From the NCBI GenBank assembly GCA_015232335.1, contig JADFZV010000017.1, positions 1-59,829 of the forward strand: a DNA stretch of 59,829 nt, given 5' to 3'. Under the pieces are notes generated by a model, which ran no database searches, was not told the origin of the DNA, and saw nothing but the letters and a program-made list of their open reading frames with translations. This document shows positions 7,553 to 16,892 of this stretch, one piece after another (positions within the stretch are counted from its first letter, which is position 1; every line of letters starts with the position of its first letter). The DNA comes from Alphaproteobacteria bacterium. GTDB taxonomy: Bacteria; Pseudomonadota; Alphaproteobacteria; Rhodospirillales; WMHbin7. The position numbers were made by a program, and so were the translations under genes.

Positions 7553-9784
7553 TCAGAGCGCTCCACTCGCTTTGGCAATGCTGGATTCGATGCGGCCGCG
7601 CTTTCTGATGCGCGACGCATCCAGCAGCATCCGCCCCGCCCAGTAGTAGACATTGTTCTCGCTGACCATCTCGCGCATCAAATGCATGCGCTCGGCCTGC
7701 AGGCCAGGGGCCATGCGCAGCGCCTGATCTATGGCGTCCGACGTCGCCTTGGCGTCGAAGGGATTGACGATCAAGGCTTCCATCAGCTCGCGCGAGGCAC
7801 CTGCAAACGTGCTGAGGATCAGGACGCCCTGCTCATCGTCCCTTGCCGCCACGAATTCCTTGGCAACCAGATTCATGCCGTCGTGAAGACTGCTGACGAT
7901 GCACAGATCGGCTGCCCGGAACAGCTCGTAGACCTGTTCCGGCTCGTGGTGCTGGGCAACCAGAATGATCGGCTTGTAGCCTGCGCGCCCGAAGCGTTGG
8001 TTGATCTGTTCGGCGATCATTATCGTTTCATTCTGAATATCCTGGTAGACGGCAAGCTTGCTGCGACTGGGTGCCGCCACCTGTATGAGAACGAAGCGAC
8101 CGATCCACTCGGGATGTTTCTCCAACAACAGTTCGACGGCGCGAAAGCGGTCGGGAATGCCCTTTGTGAAGTCGAAGCGCTCGACTCCGACGGCAAGCAG
8201 CGTCTCCTTGGGCAGATGATAACGATCAAGGACGGCACTACGGCATTCAGAAACCGGGGCCTGCCCCTTCAGCGCCGCTGGAGGCCAGTCGATGGAGATG
8301 GGGTAGGGCCGGACCAGGGCGCAATGTCCGCCCACGGAAATCGTCGACTGCTCGCGGTCGATATGGCACTCGATGAAACGATCGGCCGTCTCGATGAAAT
8401 TGTTACAGTGCAACTGCGTGTGAAACCCGATCACTGAACTGCCCAGCAGCCCGTTCAGAATGGCTTCGCGCCAGGGGCAAATGCCAAATACCTCAGAGTT
8501 GGGCCAGGGAATATGCCAGAAAGTGATGATGGTGGCATCGGGCAGGCGCTCGCGGATCATGCGCGGCGCCAGGGCGAAGTGATAGTCCTGCACCAGAACC
8601 AAAGGATCGGGCCGCTTCGCTTCCGTCACAATCGCTTCGGCGAATTTGCGATTGACCGAAACATACTGCTCCCAGTCCTGCTCCCTAAAGACCGGTCGCA
8701 CATAGGTGATGTGGCACAACGGCCAGAGGCCTTCGTTGGACAGGCCATAGTAGTAGCCGTTCTGCTCGTCCTCGGAAAGCCATACCCGGCGCAGCGTATA
8801 GACCGGATCGTCCGGCGGCACGCCGATGTGATCGTTCCCGTCCACGGTTTCGCGGTCCGCTGACCCGCTGCCATGCGCCACCCAGGTTCCCCGACAGGCG
8901 CGTGTGATGGGCTCGAGCGCCGTTACCAGCCCGCTGGCCGGGCGCTGCATGGCGATGTTTCCCGATGCATCCCGGTTGTGGATGTAGGGTTCACGGTTGG
9001 AAAGCACCAGAACATCCACGCCCGGCAGTTCGTTGTCCAGCACCTGTCGTAGCGTGTCGGGAGACCAGTCAACGCGAATTCCAGTGGCGGTGCGCCGTGA
9101 GATGTCGAGATCACGCAAGAGCTGGCGAATCTCCCCCATCATGGGCACCAGTTGAGGATCGGCTCCCTGGCTTTGCCCATAGTCGCTAGCGGGGGCGTTC
9201 AAGGCCATGCGGACGGATTTGATCCATCCCCTCAGTGTCAGTTGGGCCATGAGGACCGTGACAGAGGCGGCGGCAATGGCAAGCAGAACCAGGAAGCCCA
9301 TTATGTAGAGCCTTGCCGTTAGGCTGCGCCGTTCAATGAAGGTGAGATCGTGCAGGATCGCCAACTGGCCGAGGGAGGGCTCCTCGGCAGACAACGGAAA
9401 GAGGCCATGAAGGACTGAGCCGTGTGTCAACGATTCGGTGTGGAACGACTGAGTCAGCGGCCCGGAATTGGAGCGGCAAGTCAAGACGCGCGGCCAGTTC
9501 TTGCTGGCCAATCGAAGCTTGGCGTCAGGCCCGCACCAGCCAACCGCCAGAACGCGCTCGTCCTCGGCGATGCGGTCGAAGAGAGTCTTGATTTCCTTGT
9601 TCGATGAGCTTCGCATCAATTCCGTCAGCGAGTCATGAACGGAACTGAAAATCAGACGCGAGCGCATCTCGACGTCGTGCTGAAACCAGCGGGAAACGAG
9701 ATGATCGGCAACTGGCGTCAGGAGAGCCGCAAGCACGGCCAGTACCGCGACCAGTGGTGCGCCAAAGCGCAGGAGAAGACGCAT
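7553..9784 (-). CDS. otsA: membrane-anchored sensor-like module fused to trehalose-6-phosphate synthase
   Basis: 743 residues, about 270 longer than ordinary OtsA. Residues ~9-26 and ~160-182 are transmembrane helices enclosing a ~130-residue presumably periplasmic region, followed by a linker at 183-232 placed like a HAMP segment ([14 protein letters not shown]). The GT20 synthase domain begins near [13 protein letters not shown] (258-270) and shows [21 protein letters not shown] and [10 protein letters not shown], the standard synthase motifs for UDP-glucose and glucose-6-phosphate. The ribosome binding site AAGGAG precedes ATG 9784. The architecture suggests that trehalose synthesis is membrane-tethered and perhaps gated by an envelope signal; only the fusion itself is seen. 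Confidence 0.88.
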   Translation of the reverse strand: MRLLLRFGAPLVAVLAVLAALLTPVADHLVSRWFQHDVEMRSRLIFSSVHDSLTELMRSSSNKEIKTLFDRIAEDERVLAVGWCGPDAKLRLASKNWPRVLTCRSNSGPLTQSFHTESLTHGSVLHGLFPLSAEEPSLGQLAILHDLTFIERRSLTARLYIMGFLVLLAIAAASVTVLMAQLTLRGWIKSVRMALNAPASDYGQSQGADPQLVPMMGEIRQLLRDLDISRRTATGIRVDWSPDTLRQVLDNELPGVDVLVLSNREPYIHNRDASGNIAMQRPASGLVTALEPITRACRGTWVAHGSGSADRETVDGNDHIGVPPDDPVYTLRRVWLSEDEQNGYYYGLSNEGLWPLCHITYVRPVFREQDWEQYVSVNRKFAEAIVTEAKRPDPLVLVQDYHFALAPRMIRERLPDATIITFWHIPWPNSEVFGICPWREAILNGLLGSSVIGFHTQLHCNNFIETADRFIECHIDREQSTISVGGHCALVRPYPISIDWPPAALKGQAPVSECRSAVLDRYHLPKETLLAVGVERFDFTKGIPDRFRAVELLLEKHPEWIGRFVLIQVAAPSRSKLAVYQDIQNETIMIAEQINQRFGRAGYKPIILVAQHHEPEQVYELFRAADLCIVSSLHDGMNLVAKEFVAARDDEQGVLILSTFAGASRELMEALIVNPFDAKATSDAIDQALRMAPGLQAERMHLMREMVSENNVYYWAGRMLLDASRIRKRGRIESSIAKASGAL

Positions 9785-9920
9785 TATCTGCTCTCCTTGC
9801 CGTGGTTGATCCGAAAGGCTATGCCATGCTCAACAACAGATAGAGAAGAATGCGCCGACAATCAAGAATGATTGCCCCACTTTCCCTCTGTGTGGCTCCT
9901 TAGAGACTGATGTGATTAGG

Positions 9921-9954
9921 TTTACCCCAAGTCACGCGAGTGACTCGGGGTTAA
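9921..9954 (-). terminator. hairpin downstream of the Sel1 gene
   Basis: A 12-bp stem with one mismatch (ACCCCAAGTCAC at 9924-9935 against GTGACTCGGGGT at 9940-9951) encloses a GCGA tetraloop. It lies 18 bp past the Sel1 gene stop and upstream of otsA on the same strand. The flank is AT-rich rather than a clean U-run, so termination is likely but not certain. Confidence 0.5.
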
Positions 9955-9971
9955 GTGACCGTGCGCCAGTG

Positions 9972-10682
9972 CTACTTTTTTCCGGCAGGCGACTGGGGGA
10001 AGGCGGGAACGCGCGATTCGCGCAGGCGCGTGGCGATCTGCTCGCTTGCCGCTTCCTGATCACGCTTGCTCATATCGCCGGTCAGGCGGTCCCTGGCGGC
10101 GTTGGCTTCCTGATCGCCCTGGCGGGACGCCATTTCGTACCAGAAGAAGGCCTGGGCATAATCGCGATGTACGCCATCGCCCAATTCATAAAGGCGCCCC
10201 AGGCGACGCTGTGCGGCGGCCAAACCCGCCTCGGCGGCAGCCCGGTACCATTCGGCGGCCTCCTCGGCGCGCCTAGGTTCGCCCAAACCCTGGTCTATCA
10301 TGAGGCCCAGATTGTACTGCGCCTCGATCATGCCCTCGGTGGCGCACAGGCGAAACCAGCGCCTGGCCGCCGCGTAGTCGCGGGCAATGCCGCGCCCCTT
10401 GGCGCGCATGACGCCCAGTTTGAACTGGGCTTCAAGCTGGCCCTGCTGGGCGGCAGCCCGGTACCATTCGACAGCTTGGGCCGCATCGGCCTCGACACCC
10501 AGCCCGCGCTCGTAGCGCGTGGCCAAAAGATATTGCGCCAAGGGATCGCCCGCCTTGGCGGCGCGCAAATACCAGGACTGCGCGGACTTCGGGCCTGTTG
10601 GCGCGGGCGCGGTTCCGGCTGCCGCTGGCAGGGCGGAGGTCAGGACGAGCAGAACGAGAAACGCGTGGATGAGGGGGTGCAT
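9972..10682 (-). CDS. secreted Sel1-repeat (TPR-like) protein
   Basis: 236 residues from ATG 10682; the frame continues upstream but the signal peptide begins here (hydrophobic run ending at LPAAAG). About four or five Sel1 units follow, each with the A..G...AQ..LG..Y..G.GV..D...A..WY..AA pattern, to about residue 195, then a charged tail. Sel1 repeats form an alpha-solenoid that binds other proteins; exported ones often act in envelope processes. The specific partner cannot be told. It lies 50 bp downstream of rnr in the same direction. Confidence 0.85.
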   Translation of the reverse strand: MHPLIHAFLVLLVLTSALPAAAGTAPAPTGPKSAQSWYLRAAKAGDPLAQYLLATRYERGLGVEADAAQAVEWYRAAAQQGQLEAQFKLGVMRAKGRGIARDYAAARRWFRLCATEGMIEAQYNLGLMIDQGLGEPRRAEEAAEWYRAAAEAGLAAAQRRLGRLYELGDGVHRDYAQAFFWYEMASRQGDQEANAARDRLTGDMSKRDQEAASEQIATRLRESRVPAFPQSPAGKK

Positions 10683-10732
10683 GGTCAGCTTGATGTAAGG
10701 TCGGCGGACAATAGACCCGGCAACGCCATTGG

Positions 10733-12907
10733 TCAACGCTTTGGGGCGCCGTGCTTGACGATCTCGAACCGAAGGCCGCCGGTCACGGGAACAGCCTCCA
10801 GCAGGCGCACGGTGACCAGATCGCCCAGACGGTAGCTTTTGCGCGTACGCCGTCCGATCAGGGAATGGCTGCGTTCGTCATGCACATAATAGTCGCCGGG
10901 CAGCGAGGCCGCCGTCACCAATCCATCTGCCCCGGTATCGTCCAACGTCACGAACAGGCCAAAACGCGTCACGCCCCCGATGCGCCCCGTGAACAGGGCA
11001 CCCACGCGATCGGCCAGGAACAGGGCGGTATAGCGATCAACCGCATCGCGCTCGGCCGCTGCTGCCCGGCGCTCGGTGGCTGAAATATGTTCGGCCGTGT
11101 CGGCAAAGCCCTCGATTTCCTCAGCAACCAGCCCACCGGCCCCCGCCTTCAGCCCCTTGATCAGTGCGCGATGCACCAGAAGGTCGGCATAGCGGCGAAT
11201 GGGCGAGGTGAAATGGGCGTAGCGCTTCAGGGCCAGGCCGAAATGGCCGACATTCTCGGGCGCGTACAAGGCCTGGGCCTGACTGCGCAGCACCACCTGA
11301 TTGACCAGCACCTCGTTGGCCGATCCCTTCACCTTGGCCAGGATCTGGTTGAAGTGCGCAGGCGTCAGATGCTGGCCCTTGGAAAGATTAAGCTCCATCG
11401 AGGCCAGGAAGTCGCGCAAGGATTCCAGCTTGTCGGCGGTGGGTTCGGCATGCACCCGGTACATGCAAGGCAGATGCAGACGCTCCAAGGTTTCGGCCGC
11501 CGCCACATTGGCCGCAATCATGAATTCCTCGATCAATCTGTGGCTGTCCAACTGCAGGCGGGGCTCGATGCCCAGCACCTTGCCCTTGTCATCCAGCATC
11601 ACCTTGCGCTCGGGCACGTTGAGATCGAGCACGCCCCGCTTCTCGCGGGCCTTCATCAGGCAGGCGAAGGCGCCGAACAGGGGCTCGATCACCGATTGCA
11701 TCAAAGGGCCAAGGGCGGCGTCTGGCTTGCCGTCGCGCGCTGCCTGAACCTGGGTATAGGTGAGGCGCGCCGCCGAGCGCATGAGCCCCCTTGTAAAGGC
11801 ATGCCGCAGAAGATTGCCCTCGGCATCGATGGTGATACGCACCGCCATGGTGGCCCGATCCTCGCCCGGCTTTAGCGAACACAAGCCGTTGGACAAGGCC
11901 TCGGGCAGCATGGGCACCACGCGGTCGGGAAAATAGACCGAATTGCCGCGCTTCTTGGCCTCGCGGTCCAGCGCATCATCGGGGCGCACATACCAGGAGA
12001 CATCGGCGATGGCGACCAGAAGCTTCCAGCCGCCGGGATTGGACGCATCCGTATCGGGCTCGGCAAAGACCGCGTCGTCGAAATCCCTGGCATCCTCGCC
12101 GTCGATGGTGACCAGGGGAATGGCCCTCAAATCCTCGCGTGCTTCCAAGGGGGCCTGCTTGGCGCTGGCCGCCAGTTCGAGCGCTGCTTGGGGAAATTCC
12201 GTGGGAATGCCCCTGGCATGAATGGCGATCAGGCTGACCGCGCGGGGCTGGGTCATGTCGCCCAGACGCTCCACCGGCTTGACGAGGCGCATGCCGTAAT
12301 GGTGCCCGGGCAGCAGTTCGGCCAGAATCAGCTCGCCGCGCGTCAGACCCTCGGACTCCTCGCGCCCGATCATATATTCCGCCCTGTCACGCTTCTCGAC
12401 CGAAACCAAGCGCCCGCTGCCATCAGGACCGGTCTCGAACACGCCCAGCACGCGGGAAGGCTCGGCGGCCAATCGGCGGATCGGCCTGGCTTCGTAGAGA
12501 TGGTCGTTGATGCGGTGCAGCTTGGCCAGAACGCGGTCGCCCACCCCGATGGCAGCACCCTGCCTGCGCCGCTCAGGGGCCAGCAGGATACGCGGCGGCT
12601 TGGACTCCTGCTCCCAGGCGATGGGCTTGGCGATCAGCTCACCATCGGTATCGGTGCCTGTCACCTCGACGATGGCGGTGCCGGGCAGGCTTCCCGGACG
12701 GGCCACACGCCGCTTGCGGCCGCGCTCCAGAGCGCCGTCATCGACCAGTTGGCGCAAGAGCGCCTTCAGTTCCTGCCGGTCCCCCGGCCCCAGGCGGAAA
12801 GCCCTGGCGATTTCGCGCTTGCCGACCTCGCCCGGATGATCGCGGATGAAATCGAGAACCTGCTGGCGGGAGGGAAAGGGGGCCGGTTGTTTGGGGCGAT
12901 GAGTCAT
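10733..12907 (-). CDS. rnr: exoribonuclease R
   Basis: 724 residues. N-terminal winged-helix region (1-80), cold-shock domains, then the RNB catalytic domain with ITIDGEDARDFDDAVF (acidic Mg-binding cluster, about residues 266-281) and HFTSPIRRYADLLVHR. The S1 RNA-binding domain sits near the end (GRIGGVTRFGLFV). RNase R degrades structured RNA 3'-to-5'. Often adjacent to topA in Rhodospirillales; here topA is about 1.3 kb upstream, with a GFA protein and a DUF4405 gene between. Tail is short, without the long lysine-rich extension of the E. coli enzyme. Confidence 0.95.
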   Translation of the reverse strand: MTHRPKQPAPFPSRQQVLDFIRDHPGEVGKREIARAFRLGPGDRQELKALLRQLVDDGALERGRKRRVARPGSLPGTAIVEVTGTDTDGELIAKPIAWEQESKPPRILLAPERRRQGAAIGVGDRVLAKLHRINDHLYEARPIRRLAAEPSRVLGVFETGPDGSGRLVSVEKRDRAEYMIGREESEGLTRGELILAELLPGHHYGMRLVKPVERLGDMTQPRAVSLIAIHARGIPTEFPQAALELAASAKQAPLEAREDLRAIPLVTIDGEDARDFDDAVFAEPDTDASNPGGWKLLVAIADVSWYVRPDDALDREAKKRGNSVYFPDRVVPMLPEALSNGLCSLKPGEDRATMAVRITIDAEGNLLRHAFTRGLMRSAARLTYTQVQAARDGKPDAALGPLMQSVIEPLFGAFACLMKAREKRGVLDLNVPERKVMLDDKGKVLGIEPRLQLDSHRLIEEFMIAANVAAAETLERLHLPCMYRVHAEPTADKLESLRDFLASMELNLSKGQHLTPAHFNQILAKVKGSANEVLVNQVVLRSQAQALYAPENVGHFGLALKRYAHFTSPIRRYADLLVHRALIKGLKAGAGGLVAEEIEGFADTAEHISATERRAAAAERDAVDRYTALFLADRVGALFTGRIGGVTRFGLFVTLDDTGADGLVTAASLPGDYYVHDERSHSLIGRRTRKSYRLGDLVTVRLLEAVPVTGGLRFEIVKHGAPKR

Positions 12908-13005
12908 GGTGCCGCCAGCCTAACCCGAATGCCGGACCTCAACAAGCGATGGCATCACTGGCAAATCTTTGCCAGACTGCGGCTGAGCAGAGGAGGGGGG
13001 AGCAT

Positions 13006-13353
13006 ATGATCCATAAGGGAAGCTGCCATTGCGGCCGAATTGCCTTCGAGGCCGAGGGCGAGATCGAGAACGTCATTTCCTGCAATTGCTCACACTGCCA
13101 ACGTAAGGGATATCTGCTGTGGTTCCTGCCGCGTGCGGCCGTGAAGCTGCTGACGCCCGAAGCGGAGATGGCGACCTACACCTTCAACAAGCACGTCATC
13201 CGGCATCATTTCTGCCCGGTCTGCGGCTGTGCGCCCTTCGGCTTCGGCACGGCGCCCGACGGATCGCCCACGGCGGCGATCAATGTGCGCTGCCTTGAAG
13301 ACAACGATTTGTCGAAGCTGACCGTGATGCCCTATGATGGGAAAAGTGCCTGA
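13006..13353 (+). CDS. GFA-family zinc protein
   Basis: 115 residues from ATG 13006, which has a strong GGAGGGGGG ribosome binding site; an open frame upstream lacks one. Cys-rich zinc-binding pattern of the Gfa-like (DUF636/CENP-V) fold: GSCHCGRI, SCNCSHCQRKG and FCPVCGCAPFG. Members were named for glutathione-dependent formaldehyde activation but most have unknown substrates. It is the only plus-strand gene in this stretch, divergent from rnr and convergent with the DUF4405 gene. Confidence 0.85.
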   Translation: MIHKGSCHCGRIAFEAEGEIENVISCNCSHCQRKGYLLWFLPRAAVKLLTPEAEMATYTFNKHVIRHHFCPVCGCAPFGFGTAPDGSPTAAINVRCLEDNDLSKLTVMPYDGKSA

Positions 13354-13362
13354 TCCCGGAGG

Positions 13363-14235
13363 TTATTTCCCAGCGGCCAGGATGATCTTGAACAGATCCA
13401 TCGCCTCGCGGTTACCTGCGCGGGCGGCGATGTCCTTAAGCCGCTCGTCCGCCTTGGCCTCTATGCCCGCCTGTGTCAGGCGGCTCAAGGCCAGTTCCGG
13501 GGTGATTCCACCATCGGCCGCCGCCTGGGCAACCGTCTTACGGCCAACTCCAGTTCCGGCAAAGCGCGCGTCGATTTCCTCGGCGCTGAGCCCTCCCATG
13601 GAAGGCTGGGCGGCCTGTCGCTTGGCGCCGCCCGAGATAATGGCATAGACCTCTGCCGGAGAGCGCTTATTCGCGTCGGCGATCTGGCGAACCGAACTGC
13701 CGGTGTTTTCCACCTTCAGTCCCGCCTGTCGCAGGGCGCTTAAGGCTTCGTCGGCATCAAAACGCATTTTGCTGGCCAGAGACGGCAAGGTGACTTCTTC
13801 GGCATGGCCGAAGGGTGGTTCAGCATCAGCCCCCGTGGACCAGCTTTCCCGTAACATCTCGTTCAAGGCCAGAATCTGGGTGAAGGGCGGCCAGGGAACC
13901 AGGGTTCCCACCACCATCAGAATGAGAACGGCGAAAGTGGCCCCGCCCTCCCAGCGCATGGCAAGGTGCCCCTTAAGCTTGGTGCCCAAATAGTGCATGA
14001 AGGGCTTCCAATTGAAGACCAGATGGACGATTCCGGCTAGGACGAACATCAGGCTGAAAGTGATGTGGACGTCACCCCACTGGTCCTTGCTCAAGCCCCA
14101 CAGGGTCCAGTCGATCCAGTTGGCGACCCTGCCCGGCGGCACAACATAGAGGACGAGCCCGGTCACCGTCATGACGAGAAAACCGCCAGTAACGAGAAAG
14201 GAAACAAGACCCCTGGTATTGACCGATGGCCGCAT
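13363..14235 (-). CDS. DUF4405-type membrane protein with C-terminal tandem repeats
   Basis: 290 residues. Three hydrophobic helices are clear (about 12-33, 56-76 and 96-115), with histidines inside or near them (VHITFSL, IVHLVFNW, FMHYL) that could ligate heme b as in cytochrome-b-like membrane anchors. The C-terminal ~150 residues contain two related helical units, one around EALSALRQAGL..SSVRQIAD..KRSPAEVYAII and one around LALSRLTQAGI..ERLKDIAA..GNREAMDLFKII. The repeat domain is extramembrane. The membrane part fits DUF4405; a role in electron transfer is inference. The gene ends 9 bp from the convergent GFA gene and starts 22 bp past topA. Confidence 0.7.
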   Translation of the reverse strand: MRPSVNTRGLVSFLVTGGFLVMTVTGLVLYVVPPGRVANWIDWTLWGLSKDQWGDVHITFSLMFVLAGIVHLVFNWKPFMHYLGTKLKGHLAMRWEGGATFAVLILMVVGTLVPWPPFTQILALNEMLRESWSTGADAEPPFGHAEEVTLPSLASKMRFDADEALSALRQAGLKVENTGSSVRQIADANKRSPAEVYAIISGGAKRQAAQPSMGGLSAEEIDARFAGTGVGRKTVAQAAADGGITPELALSRLTQAGIEAKADERLKDIAARAGNREAMDLFKIILAAGK

Positions 14236-14257
14236 ACGAGTCCCTCAGTTCAGAAAG

Positions 14258-16861
14258 CTAACTTTTCTTCGCTGCGCGCTTGAAGGGCTTTTTGGCAACG
14301 GGTCCCTTGGCCTTGCGGGCGGCCAGCAGGGGGAGTGCTTGTTCCAGCGTCACGGCATCCAGGGCCACCTCTTTGGGCAGCGTGGCATTGACGCCCGCAT
14401 GCGCCACATAGGGGCCGTAGCGCCCGGCATGGGCCATCACCGGCTTGCCATCCTCGGGGTGGTTGCCAAGCGGGCGGCCCTCTGGCTTGGCGCCTCTGCC
14501 GCCGCGCCCGCCCTTGGGCTCGGCCAGCAGCATGACGGCGCGGTTGAGCCCGATGGTCAGCACATCGTCGCCGGCAGGAATCGATTTGAAGGTTTCGCCG
14601 TATTTAAGGTAGGGCCCGAAGCGTCCGATGCCCGCCAGGATTTTGGTGCCGGTTTCGGGATGCAGCCCCACCTCGCGCGGCAACGTCAGCAGTGACAGCG
14701 CCTTTTCCAGATCGACCGCAGCCGGATCAAGCCCCTTGGGCAGCGAGACGCGCTTGGGCTTGGCCGGGCTTTCCTTGCGCCCGCCCTTCTTGGTTTCCTT
14801 GACCACGGGCGGCAGCGTATCGGCGTCGCCTTCCTGCACATAGGGACCATAAGGCCCCTGGCGCAGCGTGACGGCATAGCCTGCGGACGACTGGCCCAAA
14901 AGCTTGGGGCCTTCCTGCTCTTCGCCCGCTCCGCCGTTTTCGCCATTGGCCACGGCCAAAGGCTTGGTGACCTTGCATTCCGGATAGTTCGAGCAGCCGA
15001 TGAAGGCGCCGAATTTGCCCAATTTCAGGCTCAAGCGCCCGTTGCCGCAAGTGGCGCAAACGCGTGAATCGGAGCCATCGGCCCGAGGCGGAAAGAAATG
15101 CGGCCCCAAAGAGTCGTCCAGCGCGTTCAGAACGTCGGAAACGCGCAGCTCCTTAGTGTCGTCGACCGAGGTGTGAAAGGCTTGCCAGAAATCGGCCAGC
15201 ACCTTGCGCCAGGCGATGCGCCCGTCGGCGATTTCGTCCAGCTTCTCTTCCAGATCGGCGGTGAAACTATATTCGACATAACGGGCAAAAAAGCTTTCCA
15301 GAAAGGCGGTGACCAGACGGCCGCGATCTTCCGGAATGAAGCGCTTGCCGTCCATGCGCACATAGTTGCGTTCCTGCAACACCGAGAGAATCGACGCATA
15401 GGTCGAGGGCCTGCCGATTCCCAGCTCTTCCAGCTTCTTGACCAGACTGGCTTCGGTATAGCGCGGCGGCGGCTCGGTGAAATGCTGAAGCGGGCGCACG
15501 TCCTTTAAGCTGACCGACTCGCCCTCGTTTAAGGGAGGCAGGCGCTTGCCCTCGCCCTCGTCATCCTCGGGATCGTCGCGGTCCTCGCGGTAGAGCTTCA
15601 AGAATCCGTCGAAGGCGATGGTCGAGCCGGTGGCTCTCAGCACCGTCTTGCGCTTGCCATCGGCAAAGTCCGCCGCCACCTGATCCATTTCAGCGCTTTC
15701 CATCTGGGAAGCCAGGGTGCGTTTCCAGATCAATTCATAAAGGCGCAACTGATCGCGGTCGAGATAGCGTCCGATCTCTTCGGGCTTCTTGAAAACATCG
15801 GTGGGCCTGATCGCCTCATGCGCCTCTTGCGCGTTCTTGGCCTTGGTCTTGTAAAGGCGGGGGGCGGCGGGCAGATAATCGGCCCCGAAATTGCGCGTGA
15901 TCAGCGAGCGGCAGGCGCCGATCGCCTCCTCTGCCATGGTAACGCCGTCGGTTCGCATATAGGTGATCAAACCCACCGTCTCGCCGCCGATATCGACGCC
16001 CTCATACAGGCGCTGGGCGAGTTGCATCGTATGCTTGGCCGAAAAGCCCAGCTTGCGCGACGCTTCTTGCTGCAATGTCGAGGTGGTGAAGGGGGCGAAG
16101 GGATGGCGCTTGACCCGCTTCTTCTCAACCCGCCAGACATCCAAAGGCCCGGCCTCGACAGCCTTCTTGGCGGCCAGGGCGTCGGCCTCGCCCGACAGAT
16201 CGAACTTGTCGAGCTTCTTGCCGTTCAGTTGCATCAGCGTGGCCGTGACCACGGCCCCGCCCTTGCTGACCAGATCGGCCTCGACCGTCCAATATTCCCG
16301 CGCCCGGAAACGCTCGATATCGGATTCGCGCTCGCAGACGAGGCGCAGCGCCACCGACTGCACACGTCCCGCCGAGCGCGAACCGGGCAGCTTGCGCCAC
16401 AAAACCGGTGATAGCGTGAACCCCACCAGATAATCAAGGGCGCGCCTGGCCATATAGGCATCGACCAGCTCCTGATCGATGGCGCGGGGCGCCTTCATGG
16501 CGGCCAGAATGGCCGTCTTGGTGATTTCGTTGAAGACGACGCGCTTGACGTCGATTCCCTTCAGCTTCTTGCCCAGTTCAGCTTGCACATGCCAGGAAAT
16601 GGCCTCGCCCTCGCGGTCGGGGTCGGTCGCCAGAATCAGCTGATCAGCGCCCTTCAGGGCCTTGGAGATTTCCGAAAGCGCCTTCTTGCCCCGGGCATCG
16701 GTTTCCCAATGCATATGAAAATCGTTGCCGGGCTCGACCGAGCCGTCCTTGGCGGGCAGATCGCGCACATGGCCGAAGCTGGCCAGGACCACATAGTCCT
16801 TGCCCAGATACTTATTGATGGTCTTGGCCTTGGCGGGCGATTCGACGACGACGACGTGCAT
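14258..16861 (-). CDS. topA: DNA topoisomerase I
   Basis: 867 residues from ATG 16861 (MHVVVVESPAKAKTI); the frame runs upstream into dprA sequence without a plausible start. Type IA enzyme: Toprim domain with E7 and the ATDPDREGEAISWH acidic motif (78-91), catalytic tyrosine Y301 in GLITYMRTDG, then one complete Cys4 zinc finger (CATCGNG...CSNYPEC) and several Topo_C repeats with GRFGPYLKYG / GRYGPYVAH signatures. The end is lysine- and arginine-rich. It relaxes negative supercoils. Directly downstream of dprA, a very common arrangement. Confidence 0.96.
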   Translation of the reverse strand: MHVVVVESPAKAKTINKYLGKDYVVLASFGHVRDLPAKDGSVEPGNDFHMHWETDARGKKALSEISKALKGADQLILATDPDREGEAISWHVQAELGKKLKGIDVKRVVFNEITKTAILAAMKAPRAIDQELVDAYMARRALDYLVGFTLSPVLWRKLPGSRSAGRVQSVALRLVCERESDIERFRAREYWTVEADLVSKGGAVVTATLMQLNGKKLDKFDLSGEADALAAKKAVEAGPLDVWRVEKKRVKRHPFAPFTTSTLQQEASRKLGFSAKHTMQLAQRLYEGVDIGGETVGLITYMRTDGVTMAEEAIGACRSLITRNFGADYLPAAPRLYKTKAKNAQEAHEAIRPTDVFKKPEEIGRYLDRDQLRLYELIWKRTLASQMESAEMDQVAADFADGKRKTVLRATGSTIAFDGFLKLYREDRDDPEDDEGEGKRLPPLNEGESVSLKDVRPLQHFTEPPPRYTEASLVKKLEELGIGRPSTYASILSVLQERNYVRMDGKRFIPEDRGRLVTAFLESFFARYVEYSFTADLEEKLDEIADGRIAWRKVLADFWQAFHTSVDDTKELRVSDVLNALDDSLGPHFFPPRADGSDSRVCATCGNGRLSLKLGKFGAFIGCSNYPECKVTKPLAVANGENGGAGEEQEGPKLLGQSSAGYAVTLRQGPYGPYVQEGDADTLPPVVKETKKGGRKESPAKPKRVSLPKGLDPAAVDLEKALSLLTLPREVGLHPETGTKILAGIGRFGPYLKYGETFKSIPAGDDVLTIGLNRAVMLLAEPKGGRGGRGAKPEGRPLGNHPEDGKPVMAHAGRYGPYVAHAGVNATLPKEVALDAVTLEQALPLLAARKAKGPVAKKPFKRAAKKS

Positions 16862-16892
16862 GAGGCGAAAGGTGACCCCGAAATAAGACTTA

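Noticed and set aside
5939..8437. Plus-strand open frames opposite GH15, otsB and otsA
   Set aside because: No domain, no ribosome binding site, and complete genes with motifs on the other strand.
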